The translations under genes were made by a program, and so were the position numbers. From Asterias amurensis (lineage: Eukaryota; Echinodermata; Asteroidea; Forcipulatida; Asteriidae), in contig NC_092657.1 in NCBI RefSeq assembly GCF_032118995.1, forward strand, positions 1,237,891-1,301,890: a stretch of 64,000 bases of DNA, read 5' to 3'. Below, one piece after another: positions 32,201 through 39,532 of this stretch. The notes beneath the pieces were generated by a model, which saw nothing but the letters and a program-made list of their open reading frames with translations, made no database searches and was not told where the DNA came from. Every line of letters begins with the position of its first letter. Within the stretch, counting starts at the first letter, position 1.

Positions 32201-34337
32201 TAAAGCTGCTTCAGCACAATAAGAAGCTTAGCTCAACAAAATAATGCTTACCAGAATAAGGTTACCAGCCAAAGTACCCTTGTACAATCTGTGACTGGTA
32301 TCCTGCACAAATCTGCTAAGCAGAAATTTGTAAAGCAATATTTTGTGCTTAAAGCGGCTCTATGCAATTGGGCCCTGTACACATGATTCACCTCACAAGG
32401 GTCGATTTCGGAAAGAGCAAAGATCAATCTTAGCTGTTAATTGGTAAGCAAAGTGTGATGTCACAATGCAAATCACTATGGTGATTCATGACAACTTGTC
32501 TTAAGATGAATCTAAGTAGCACAATAATAGCACATTATTAGCAAAAAGCTATGAAAATAGATCAAGATTCAAAAATTTGTTGTTGACCTCAGAAGCCCAG
32601 TTCATACTTATGAAAGTGGGATTTTTGGACGGTCCTTGTGCGCGCTATGCGCGCAATACTGATCATGTGCGCGTATGCTCAGAGCCACAACAATTATTAT
32701 TATTAAAGAATCAAATTAGAGGAATTTAAAAATCAATGATGTATAGTTCTTTGGTTCTTCCAAAAGTGTCATCTTCTTTGATCTTTTTCTTACAGAATCT
32801 CCAAAGAAAGCACCATATGTCTCCAAGTCTACCATCGCCCAAGGACCAGATGCCTCTTTACTCAGTGGACCAGATAAAGACATCTTGTTGTAAGTCCACC
32901 TTCTTGATTTAAAAAGATGTTAAATTTGCATGGGGAATAAAGAATATATATATATATTTTTTGTACCCATACACACTGATATGTGTTAGCACTGTATACT
33001 AAGTACTTGCTCAAGTTCTGTGAAAAAAACGCATTATATATTACTCAGGTGGGATTCGAACCCATGACCTTTGCAGTTCTAGAGCAGTAATACCAACTAG
33101 ACCACCAAGATTGGCTAGAGGCAGTTCTTGATTTTGTTTCATTTTAACTTGATTTGGGGTTGAACAAAAACGAATCGGCTAGAGCAAGATTTGATTAACA
33201 TGTCGTTGCTCTACGGACTGAGCTATCAAGTGGTGTGTCTTTGCCTAATGGTTCAGAGCATCGAACTCGAGCTCTGGTGTTTCTGATCAGCAGAGTATGG
33301 ATTCAAGTCCCAGTTGGGACACCTGCAGCCGATTTTCACAAAAGGCTAAGATTAATCCTATCTCGAGTTAAGACAGGAACATGTAACCCGTCCTAACTAA
33401 GGATGGGCTCAATGCGTCCTAACGTCTTCGGATCTGGATCTGAACTCGTCCTAAGTTTTAAGATTGATCCTAAGTTAGGAAGAGTTTGGTGAAATCGACA
33501 GCTGTGTCCTTAAACAAGACACTTAACCATGATGGTTCGTCCTTCTGATTGGTAACGCATGTAAAAGAACCCAAGTACACTAATCGAAAAGGGAAGGGGT
33601 TTGCCCAAGTGTTCCTGGTTTCTGTTTTACTTCTTTCTTGCATCTTCGATGACCAATTGAGCCCAAACTTTCACAGATCTGTTATTATTTTATGCAGGTG
33701 TTGGGATACACCAAGTGAGGATACTGGTCTTTTACAATTACCAAAGGTGGTGTCCTGGGGTCGGTTTCACAAAGAAAGTCCCAACTTAGGGGTGCTAGGA
33801 CTCGTAAGGAGATATTAAAAACAAAAGGCTAGTCAAATATAAGGACGAGTAACACTTCCTTTCTCAAGATAAGACTACAATCCTGGCCAAAATGCTTGGG
33901 CCACCCATTCCCAACGTAACATAAAACCATTCCATGTCCACTTCCCCCTAGACGAGAACTATTCTCTCTCCCGTCCCCCGTTCCTTTGCACAATGTTGAC
34001 TGGAAGGCAGAAAACCGTGCAATCAGAACCAACATTGAAAGGGGGTGGGGGGCCCAACGAGATATCGCCAGGATTGTAGTCTTAACTATTTGTGAAATCC
34101 ATTGCTGTGCCTTTAATAATTTGATGATCTTATTGTATTTTTAGGACGGCTTACATCAACGAGAATCGCAGCGATAAGAGTCTTGTCCATGGTCCGCAGA
34201 AGGAGAACGTGGCTGGACCAAGCCACCCTAACGGCAGAGACTATAGTCTAGCATCCGGACCCGATGACTGTATCTGTAATGGACCACAAATGAGTCTAGC
34301 TAAAGGCTCCATGTTCACATCAAACAGGCAATTGTAA
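20129..34337 (+). CDS. WW / zinc-ribbon / coiled-coil / CUE-UBA protein (12 coding exons)
   Basis: Gene-level entry. Twelve exons join with matching phases to 509 residues and end in TAA at 34335. Domains in order: WW domain at 13-44 (W17, W40, P43, with YFFVHHSTKSTQW); HxPRMxQ repeats at about 58-90; zinc ribbon with C105, C108, C120 and C123; Glu/Arg/Lys coiled coil at about 124-170; CUE/UBA-like domain at about 200-242 (LNDAFPGI, then a WDANKATSVL helix); a second UBA-like helical segment at about 273-312 (MALSTAKYDVAKASQLL); Ser/Thr/Pro linker at about 330-415; and a C-terminal tail with repeated Gly-Pro motifs (QGPDASLLSGPD, HGPQKENVAGP, LASGPDD). WW domains bind proline-rich ligands and CUE/UBA domains bind ubiquitin, so an adaptor in a ubiquitin-linked pathway is the inference. 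I do not recognise the orthologue. The introns are heavily loaded with repeats. Confidence 0.85.
21830..22019 (+). CDS. WW-CUE gene, exon 2
   Basis: Acceptor TTTTAG at 21824-21829. Completes the WW domain (FFVHHSTKSTQWNDPR), followed by four to five short repeats of the form QHxPRMP. Donor GTAAGA. The repeats are Met/Pro/His-rich and probably disordered. Confidence 0.88.
22086..22335 (+). mobile_element. tRNA-derived SINE
   Basis: A box GGTTGGCGCAGTGG and B box AGTTTGAGTCC, a body with GGGTTTTCCTCCAAC, and an (ATGTAG)n 3' end. Lies in intron 2 of the WW-CUE gene. Confidence 0.8.
22772..23146. mobile_element. TTAA MITE, family A'
   Basis: Ends TTAAAGGGAAGGTACACG and its inverse, with TTAA at both sides. 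Internally like family A. Confidence 0.88.
23364..23724. mobile_element. hAT-like MITE with 8-bp target duplication
   Basis: Perfect ends TAAGCTTGGGC...GCCCAAGCTTA, interior dense in ATATCGCGATAT, and GTGACCGC duplicated at 23356-23363 and 23725-23732. An 8-bp duplication is the hAT hallmark. Lies in intron 2 of the WW-CUE gene. Confidence 0.88.
23821..23883 (+). CDS. WW-CUE gene, exon 3
   Basis: A 63-nt exon between TTTTGTCAG and GTAAGA. Encodes the first CxxC of the zinc ribbon (KPKCKTCNRIE). Phase 0 on both sides. Confidence 0.8.
23937..24290. mobile_element. TTAA MITE family A, diverged
   Basis: Starts TTTAAAGGCACCGGACCC and ends GGTGTCCGTTGTCTTTAA. Core sequence retained. Confidence 0.78.
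24540..24700. mobile_element. Fragment of TTAA MITE family N next to exon 4
   Basis: Right-half sequence (TTTCTCAAAAACTAAAGCAC, GTAAGTTTAATGTGAATCTG) shared with 48033-48391. It ends about 20 bases from the exon 4 acceptor. Confidence 0.55.
24719..24919 (+). CDS. WW-CUE gene, exon 4
   Basis: Second CxxC (ECQGC), then a highly charged coiled-coil helix. Phase 0 on both sides; donor GTAAGAATG at 24920. The 3' end of this exon and its donor are repeated several times in the next intron. Confidence 0.85.
24865..25560 (+). repeat. Tandem copies of an exon end plus its 5' splice site
   Basis: The last ~55 bases of exon 4 and its donor (true site at 24920) recur in the intron. Copies end near 25103, 25236, 25359 and 25519. 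Each copy contains a version of CAGATAAACGTTCA; two keep GAGGTAAGAATG intact and the others have mutated donors. Spacer sequence rich in GTTGGAATG is duplicated with them. Confidence 0.85.
25696..25756 (+). CDS. WW-CUE gene, exon 5
   Basis: A 61-nt exon after TTTGTTGCAG, encoding TAFGEETVEQREYTAAEKRE. Ends in phase 1 before GTATGT. A MITE begins 16 bases into the following intron. Confidence 0.8.
25773..26018. mobile_element. MITE with ATAGAGTTATATATAAGAAC ends
   Basis: Near-perfect inverted ends of about 30 bp, CpG-rich interior. Begins 16 bases after the exon 5 donor of the WW-CUE gene. Confidence 0.85.
26052..26214 (+). mobile_element. SINE family G, partial head
   Basis: B box GGGTTCACATCC, body and 3' end CTTTATCCCCGATGCAAAT as in the copies at 7.2 and 32.9 kb, in plus orientation. 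Confidence 0.7.
26295..26446 (+). CDS. WW-CUE gene, exon 6 (CUE/UBA-like domain)
   Basis: Starts in phase 1 after GATTAG and encodes INNLNDAFPGIEKTVVEMVL and a third helix with WDANKATSVLSTM. The FPG turn and the three-helix spacing match CUE domains. Donor GTAAGAG, phase 0. Confidence 0.85.
26640..27139. mobile_element. Old, scrambled TTAA MITE pieces
   Basis: Family A cores in both orientations (GATGACCAATTGAGCTAAAA at 26678; TTGGTCATCGAAGTTACAAG near 26903), plus TTGCAGGAAGTATGAACCAT shared with the element at 50134. Confidence 0.55.
27140..27511. mobile_element. TTAA MITE family A, complete
   Basis: Inverted ends match over about 24 bases, flanked by TTAA on both sides; central GATTTCGAGACCTCAAG palindrome. 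Confidence 0.92.
27510..27894. mobile_element. TTAA MITE family B, abutting family A
   Basis: Left end AGCCATTATACACTTTCG, right end CGTGTCCAATAGCTTTAA. It shares the junction TTAA with the family A copy on its left. Confidence 0.82.
27999..28065 (+). CDS. WW-CUE gene, exon 7
   Basis: A 67-nt Ser/Ala-rich linker exon between TTTCTCAG and GTAAGAAA. Phase 0 in, phase 1 out. Confidence 0.75.
28288..28516. mobile_element. Inverted-repeat element with family F-like core
   Basis: Ends TAAGCCTTTTTGAGGTATGG and inverse (GTCCGCCATACCTCAAAACG). Core ACTGATGCCACGCTCACCAT is shared with 48.5 and 58.2 kb. Confidence 0.75.
28750..29202. mobile_element. pogo/Tigger-like MITE
   Basis: Ends CAGTCGACTGTTATTATAA and TTATAACGAAAGTTGACTG, both next to TA. 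Such CAGTCGACT-type ends with TA duplication fit the Tc1-mariner/pogo group. Confidence 0.65.
29296..29678. mobile_element. TTAA MITE family A
   Basis: Left end TTAAGGCAGTGGACACT, right end GGGCAGTGCCTTTAA; ends 28 bases before exon 8 of the WW-CUE gene, so it supplies part of the pyrimidine tract region. Confidence 0.85.
29707..29871 (+). CDS. WW-CUE gene, exon 8 (second UBA-like segment)
   Basis: Follows TATTGACAG. Encodes MLTQLQSMHTSASSTLVEMA, then KYDVAKASQLLRM, a UBA-like helical pattern. Ends in phase 1 before GTAGGT. Confidence 0.82.
30105..30480 (-). mobile_element. tRNA-derived SINE split by a family C foldback
   Basis: Minus strand: GGTTAAGAGCATCAAG (A-box side), interruption by the 81-bp family C element at 30352-30432, then GTGGGTTCGAATCCCAGC (B box) and TGTGTCCTTGAGCCAGA. 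The head resembles a tRNA-Leu/Ser type. Confidence 0.75.
30520..31081 (-). repeat. 37-bp minisatellite, about 15 units
   Basis: Unit begins GATGATGTAGAATAAAGTTC and ends CATGAAGTAACTGTAAG; units are almost identical. Lies in intron 8 of the WW-CUE gene, ending 17 bases before the exon 9 acceptor. Because 37 is not a multiple of 3, all minus-strand frames stay open; none is likely coding. Confidence 0.96.
31099..31168 (+). CDS. WW-CUE gene, exon 9
   Basis: Begins after TTTGTTTTCAG and encodes a Thr/Val-rich linker (TTSHGTTSVVTTTRTVVQQP). Ends in phase 2 before GTGAGA. A 37-bp minisatellite ends about 17 bases upstream of the acceptor. Confidence 0.78.
31218..31392. mobile_element. Family D foldback, partial
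   Basis: One arm TTTCATAGAGCTTTTAAGCA and part of the other (TTTGGTTGGTAATTCTGTC). Confidence 0.65.
31966..32156 (+). CDS. WW-CUE gene, exon 10
   Basis: Open Thr/Ser/Pro/Arg-rich exon ending before GTAGGC at 32157. The acceptor used here, CTCAG at 31961-31965, keeps phase 2. A long C-rich tract upstream makes the exact start less certain than the end. Confidence 0.6.
32188..32378. mobile_element. Family C-related foldback
   Basis: Starts GGGCCTAATTGCATAAAGCT and ends CTCTATGCAATTGGGCCC. Confidence 0.72.
32796..32889 (+). CDS. WW-CUE gene, exon 11
   Basis: Follows TTTTTCTTACAG; encodes KKAPYVSKSTIAQGPDASLL and a second GPD motif. Phase 1 in, phase 2 out; donor GTAAGT. Confidence 0.82.
32914..33126 (-). 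mobile_element. SINE family G
   Basis: Minus strand B box GGGTTCGAATCCC, body, 3' end near TTCCCCATGCAAATTTAA. Includes a (TA)n expansion near 32948. Confidence 0.75.
33235..33620 (+). mobile_element. tRNA-derived SINE interrupted by a foldback
   Basis: Head: A box TTTGCCTAATGGTTCAG, B box GGATTCAAGTCCC. The body TGTGTCCTTAAACAAGACAC resumes after 33500. The insert at 33325-33505 is a foldback with TAAGATTAATCCTATCTCGA and TTAAGATTGATCCTAAGTTA arms. Confidence 0.72.
33640..33757. mobile_element. Fragment of TTAA MITE family A
   Basis: Core GATGACCAATTGAGCCCAAA, ATACACCAAGTGAGGATACT and an ACAATTACCAAAGGTG end. Confidence 0.65.
33872..34082. mobile_element. Tc1-mariner-like MITE nested in a foldback
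   Basis: Ends AGACTACAATCCTGGC and GCCAGGATTGTAGTCT flanked by TA at 33870 and 34083. It sits in a GGTTTCACAAAGAAAGTCCC foldback (33772-34100). Immediately upstream of the last WW-CUE exon. Confidence 0.7.
34145..34337 (+). CDS. WW-CUE gene, exon 12 (last)
   Basis: Follows GTATTTTTAG. Encodes TAYINENRSDKSLVHGPQKE and further Gly-Pro motifs, ending MFTSNRQL and TAA. Phase 2 in. Two near-back-to-back foldback elements start about 270 bases downstream. Confidence 0.82.
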
Positions 34338-34610
34338 GGTTTTGAAGGATGGAGGCGGGCTCTTACAAAATGAATCGTCTCATTTCATCATGTTTAAGAT
34401 GGCACGCTTAAGGTAGGGTCAAAGATTGGTTTTGTCAACATAATGCTGATTTCTTGGCCAAATTAACAAGTGTCTAGTCAAACCAAATTATCAAGTTATA
34501 CAGTGTCTATTTGTTGAGAAAAAAATTGAAGTCTATGGAACAATTTTGAAGGGGCACCAAGGCCTATACAGAGGACATGGCCCCTGGGCCTCTGTGCAAT
34601 TTCAGGCCAG

Positions 34611-34856
34611 GGCCCAATTTCATAGAGCTGCTTAAGCACAAAATTCTGCTTAAGCAAAATAATCCATGCCTAGTAAAATCAGATTATCGGCCAAGACTCC
34701 ACTCAATTGTTATGCTAAGTAAACAACAGCTAAATACCAGTCACAAGCAATGTATACGGCATGACATTTTGGCCAGTAACCTGTGTAAAATTAGCAAGCT
34801 ATTTTCATGCTTAACCAAATTTTTTGCTTAAGCAGCTCTATGAAATTGGCCCCTGG
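34611..34856. mobile_element. Family C foldback
   Basis: Complete ends (GGGCCCAATTTCATAGAGCT and inverse); core GACTCCACTCAATTGTTATG. Confidence 0.88.
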
Positions 34857-34859
34857 TTA

Positions 34860-35096
34860 TACATAGAGCTGCTTAAGCAAAAAATTTGCTTAAGCACGAA
34901 AATAGCTCGCTTATTTTAAACATGTTACTGGCCAAAATTTCACGCCATATACATTGCTTGTGACTGGTATTTAGCTGTTGTTTACTTAGCATAACAATTG
35001 AGTGGAGTCTTGGCCGGTAATCTGATTTTACTAAGCAGGGATTTTTTTGCTTAAACAAAATTGTGTGCTTAAACCGCTCTATGAAACTGGGCCCTG
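34860..35096. mobile_element. Family C foldback, inverted neighbour
   Basis: Same family as the element ending three bases to the left, in the opposite orientation; the two together make a ~485-bp inverted pair. Confidence 0.88.
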
Positions 35097-35684
35097 TACA
35101 TGTTGGTGTGCTTAAAGAAATTGTCAAGTATGAACAAGTGTCTGTATTTGGTGGTGAGACAAACTGTTGTTTGCAGTGTTATTAACTCTTGTAAAGTGTA
35201 AAAAATCTCAATGTAACACAGCTATATAAAAAACTTTATATTAGTATTATTAATATAACCACAGCATTTATAGCTAGAATGTAATATCCTCTTATGGAAA
35301 TGTTTCCTTTAAATCAGAATAATAGTGGCCTCTTATAGAGCGCTCAAGTCTGTCAGGCTCATGGTGCTTTATTCTGCGAACTGTATTCAGAGTGGATGTT
35401 GGTGGGTAGAAGTGGATTCTGTAGTTCAGGTGTTTCACTTTTCATTGACAAGTCTGCTGGACCAGTTAGCTTGTCATTTTCGCTAGTCCGCCAGGATTTT
35501 CACTTGCTTAAATAGTTAGTGGCGTGATGTTTCGACCTGAGCAGAGTCTTTCTCTTTCCCAGTGTTGTAGTTGATTGCTTGGTGTCCGAGTTTGAGCCCT
35601 TGGTGTCCGAGTCCTTGGGGTCAAAGTCCTTGGGGTCAAAGTCCTTGGGGTCAAAGTCCTAGCCATGAAGTTGGGTCCAGGGGT
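35097..35684. other. Intergenic after WW-CUE gene
   Basis: No exon seen. A short GTCCTTGGGGTCAAA direct repeat (four units) lies at 35595-35660. Confidence 0.5.
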
Positions 35685-35718
35685 CAATTTCATAGAGCTG
35701 CTTAAGCAAAAAAATTGC

Positions 35719-36094
35719 TTAAAGGGAAGGTACACGTTTGGTAATTACTCAAAAAAAATATTAACTTAAAAACTGACTTGGTAACGAGTATTGGAGAGCT
35801 GTTGATAGTATAACACATTGTGGGAACTGACTCCCTCTGAAGTAATGTAGTTTTTGAGAAAGAGGTAATTTCTCACTCAAATAATAAAAGACTTCTAGCT
35901 AGAAGTCCTTTATTCCTATCTGAAAGCACACAACTTCGTGTGACAAGGGTGTTTTTTTCTTTCATTATTATCTCGCAAGTTCGAAGACCGATTAAGCCCA
36001 AATTTTCACAGGCTTGTTATTTTATGCTTATGATGGGATACACCAAGTGAGAAGACTGGTCTTGACGATTACCAAACGTGTACCTTCCCTTTAA
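35719..36094. mobile_element. TTAA MITE family A', nested
   Basis: Ends AGGGAAGGTACACGTTTGG and its inverse. Comparison with uninterrupted family C copies shows GCTTAAGC became GCTTAA-element-TTAAGC, so TTAA was duplicated. Confidence 0.92.
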
Positions 36095-36170
36095 GCACGA
36101 AAATAGCTCGCTTATTTTACACATGTTACTGGCCAACATTGCATGTCGTATACATTGCTTGGGACTGGTA

Positions 36171-36530
36171 TTAAAGGCAGTGGACACTATTGGTAATTAC
36201 TCAAAATATTTATTAGCATAAAACCTTTCTTGGTGACAAGTAATGGGGAGAGGTTGATGGTTTAAAACATTGTGAGAAACGGCTCCCTTTGAAGTGCCAT
36301 AGTTTTCGCAAAAGAAGAAATTTTCCACGAATTTGATTTTGAGACCTCAGGTTTAGAACTTGAGGTCTCGAAATCAACCATCTAAACGCACACAACTTCG
36401 TGTGACAAGAGTGTTTTTTTCTTTCATTATTATCTCGCAAGTTCGATGACCGATTGAGCTCAAATTTTCACAGGTTTGTTATTTTATGCATATGATGAGA
36501 TACACCAACTATGAAGGCTAGTCTTTTTTT
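36171..36530. mobile_element. TTAA MITE family A, nested, 3' end missing
   Basis: Starts TTAAAGGCAGTGGACACT inside the same family C copy; stops at ACACCAACTATGAAGGCTAG without the closing repeat. Confidence 0.85.
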
Positions 36531-36797
36531 TAGCGTAAGCACATTTTGCGCTTAAGCAGCTCTATGAAATTGGGCCCTGCTCTTGAGCTGGTTCTTCTCA
36601 ACACTGAAGAGTGGAAGAGATTTTTGACTGGTCCACAGGTGTTTTAACTAGCAGACCCCAACAGATGAAATTCCCTCCATTGTATTGCGGATATTCAATA
36701 CATGTGTGTGTCCAAGTTATTGTATAAAGAAAGTGGGTAAAATATTGTGTAATAATCAATTGTATGCGTAGAGTGTAGTAAATGTTTTAATTTATGA

Positions 36798-37735
36798 CTG
36801 CAAGAGGTTAAACTTGTACTTTTGACTGATTTGGGACAATTTTATTTTTCGGCCAATTTTTTAAAATGGGCCTTTTTGAGCCAGGATTTTGTGTAAAAAA
36901 AAACTGCAAGGGGTTAAACTTGTACTTTTGACTAATTTTGGGACAATTTTATTTTTCGGCCAATTTTTAAAAATGGGCCTTTTTGAGCCAGAACTTTGTG
37001 TTAAAAAAACTGCAAGGGGTTAAACTTGTTATTTTGACTAAATTGGGACAATCTTATTTTTCGACCAGTTTAAAAAAAATAATGGGCTTTTTTGAGCCAG
37101 ATTTTTTCGTAAAAAAAAACTGCAAGGGGTTAAACTTGTTCTTTTGACTAAATTGGGACAGTTTTATTTTTTCGCCAATTTTTAAAAATGGGCCTTTTTG
37201 AGCAATAGTTTTTTTGTAAAAAAAACTGCAAGGGGTTAAACTTGTTCTTTTGACTAAATTGGGACAATTTTGAGCCAGGATTTTGTGTTAAAAAAACTGC
37301 AAGGGGTTAAACTTGTTCTTATGACTAAATTGGGACAATTTTATTTTTTGGCCAATTTTTAAAAATGGGCCTTTTTGAGCCAGATTTTTGTGTTAAAAAA
37401 ACTGCAAGGGGTTAAACTTGTTCGTATATGACTGAATTGGGACCATTTTTTTTTTGCAAATTGCAAGGTGTTAAAAAACTGCCATGGGGTAAACTTGTTC
37501 TTTTGACTAATTTTGGGACAATTTTTTTTTAAATAGGCCAAAAATGAATACGTCCCAAAGAACAAGTTTGCAGTTTTTTTTACAAAAAATCCTGGCTCAA
37601 AAAGGCTCATTTAAAAAAAATGGATGACAAATAAAATTGATCCAAATCAGTTAACTGAACACGATTAACCCCTTGCATTTTTTTTAACAAAAAATTCTGG
37701 CTCAAAAGGCCAATTTTTAAACATTGACAGCGGAC
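36798..37735 (+). repeat. ~106-bp satellite, left arm
   Basis: About eight units of a ~105-bp repeat, each containing CTGCAAGGGGTTAAACTTGT and ATGGGCCTTTTTGAGCCAG. The final units near 37555-37735 are already in the opposite orientation. Confidence 0.93.
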
Positions 37736-38164
37736 TCTGGTTCTATTTGATCGAGTGTTTCAATAATTTCTTGAAAAACGTGATATTTATCTCTTAATAT
37801 TATAGGCCTTGGTGTAAATTTTATCAAGAGTTTATTGTTTAACTCCTGTTTGAATTTTTTTAATCTCAACTGCAGGGTAGCTACCATAGGCATATTCCTT
37901 TATTTGTTCATATACAACCTCTTTTTACTTTTGTGTAGATATTTTGTGTGTATTTTTTGTAATGTTTTAAAAGTTTAAACTATGCTCTGTCACTGTTAAA
38001 TGTGTTTCTTTGGCTGCCTGTTTTGAAACAAAAACCCTGTGATATATACATACTTAAATATTTTATCAATATTAATATAATAATAAATTCCCAATATTAT
38101 GAAAACACAAGAAAAAAACATGTATTTTTGTTTTTGTCTCCAGTCACAAGAATTGTTCTTCTGC
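37736..38164. other. Spacer between satellite arms
   Basis: AT-rich sequence unrelated to either satellite. No gene seen. Confidence 0.5.
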
Positions 38165-38575
38165 GTGTATTAAAGTAAACGGTATATCCAACGTATCATG
38201 AACATACACGATAAATCCAAACTTGTCATGTCAGTACAGGATAAGTCCAAAAACTTATTGTTTACATACATGAAAAATCCATACTTGTCGTGTACGTACA
38301 CAATAAGTCAAAACCTATGATGTACGTACACAATAAATCCAAACTTGTCATGTATGTACATGATAAATCCAAACTTATGTAACAGTAAATCAAAACTTGT
38401 CATGTATGACACAATAACCTATGGTGTACGTACACGATAAATCTAAACTTATCGTGTAAGTACACAATAGATTACTGTTTACGTATACGATAAATCAAAA
38501 CTTATTGTGTACGTACCCAACACACAATAAATCAAACCTGTCGTGAACGTACACAATAACTTATTGTGTACATAA
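38165..38575. repeat. Short tandem repeat with TGTACGTACA palindromes
   Basis: Irregular ~30-bp units of the form AATCCAAACTTGTCATGTAC plus GTACACAATAA. Confidence 0.85.
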
Positions 38576-38694
38576 TGATTTTAGGCATTGTTAAATCCAT
38601 ATTTCCAAAATTTAGCATTATCTCAAAAAGTTGCCATGGTAAACAACTAAAACCTAGATTTTCCTGCTCCTTGGAAATTGTTTTTGTCAAAAAA

Positions 38695-39530
38695 TAGTCA
38701 AAAGAACAAGTTTAATCCCTTGCAGTTTTTTTAACAAAAAATCCTGGCTCAAAAAGGCCCATTTTTAAAAATTGGCCGAAAAAAAAAATTGTCCCAAATC
38801 ATTCCAACAAACAAGTTTAACCCCTTGCAGTTTGTTTAACAAAAAATCCTGGCTCAAAAAGGCCCATTTTTAAAAATTGGCCGAAAAATAAAATTCTCCC
38901 AAATCAGTCAAAAGAACAAGTTTAACCCCTTGCAGTTTTTTTAACGAAAAATCCTTGCTCAAAAAGCCCCATTTTTAAAAATTGGCCGAAAAATAAAACT
39001 CTCCCAAATCAGTCAAAAAAACAAGTTTAACCCCTTGCAGTTTTTTTTACAAAAAATCCTGGCTCAAAAAGACCCATTTTTAAAAATTGGCCTAAAAATA
39101 AAATTGTCCCAAACCAGTCAAAAGAACAAGTTTAACCCCTTGCAGTTTTTTTTACAAAAAATCCCGGCTCAAAAAGGCCCACTTTTAAAAATTGGCCGAA
39201 AAATAAAATTCTCCCAAATCAGTCAAAAGAACAAGTTTAACCCCTTGCAGTTTTTTTTTACAAAAAATCCTGGCTCAAAAAGGCCCATTTTTAAAAATTG
39301 GCCGAAAAATAAAAATCTCCCAAATCAGTCAAAAGAACAAGTTTAACCCCTTACAGTTTTTTTAACGAAAAATCCTGGCTCAAAAAGCCCCATTTTTAAA
39401 AATTGGCCGAAAAATAAAACTCTCCAAAATCAGTCAAAAGAACAAGTTTAACCCCTTGCAGTTTTTTTAACGAAAAATCTTGGCTCAAAAAGGCCCATTT
39501 TTAAAAATTGCCGAAAGATAAAATAAGCCC
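38695..39530 (-). repeat. ~106-bp satellite, right (inverted) arm
   Basis: Eight units in the reverse orientation of the left arm (AAGTTTAACCCCTTGCAGTT and CTGGCTCAAAAAGGCCCAT). Spacing varies from about 102 to 108 bp. Confidence 0.94.
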
Positions 39531-39532
39531 AA

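Larger units (their letters stand above)
35685..36579. mobile_element. Family C foldback split by two TTAA MITEs
   Basis: Outer ends at 35685 (CAATTTCATAGAGCTGCTTAA) and 36579 (TATGAAATTGGGCCCTG) belong to one family C element. Inside are a complete A' MITE (35719-36094) and a family A MITE (36171-36530, right end lost). Confidence 0.88.

Noticed and set aside
37359-39346. Repeated KKNKFNPLQFF-type frames
   Set aside because: Translations of the ~106-bp satellite; frames break at unit-length changes.
36798-39530. CRISPR-like array
   Set aside because: Units are contiguous with no unique spacers, and the sequence is animal, not prokaryotic.
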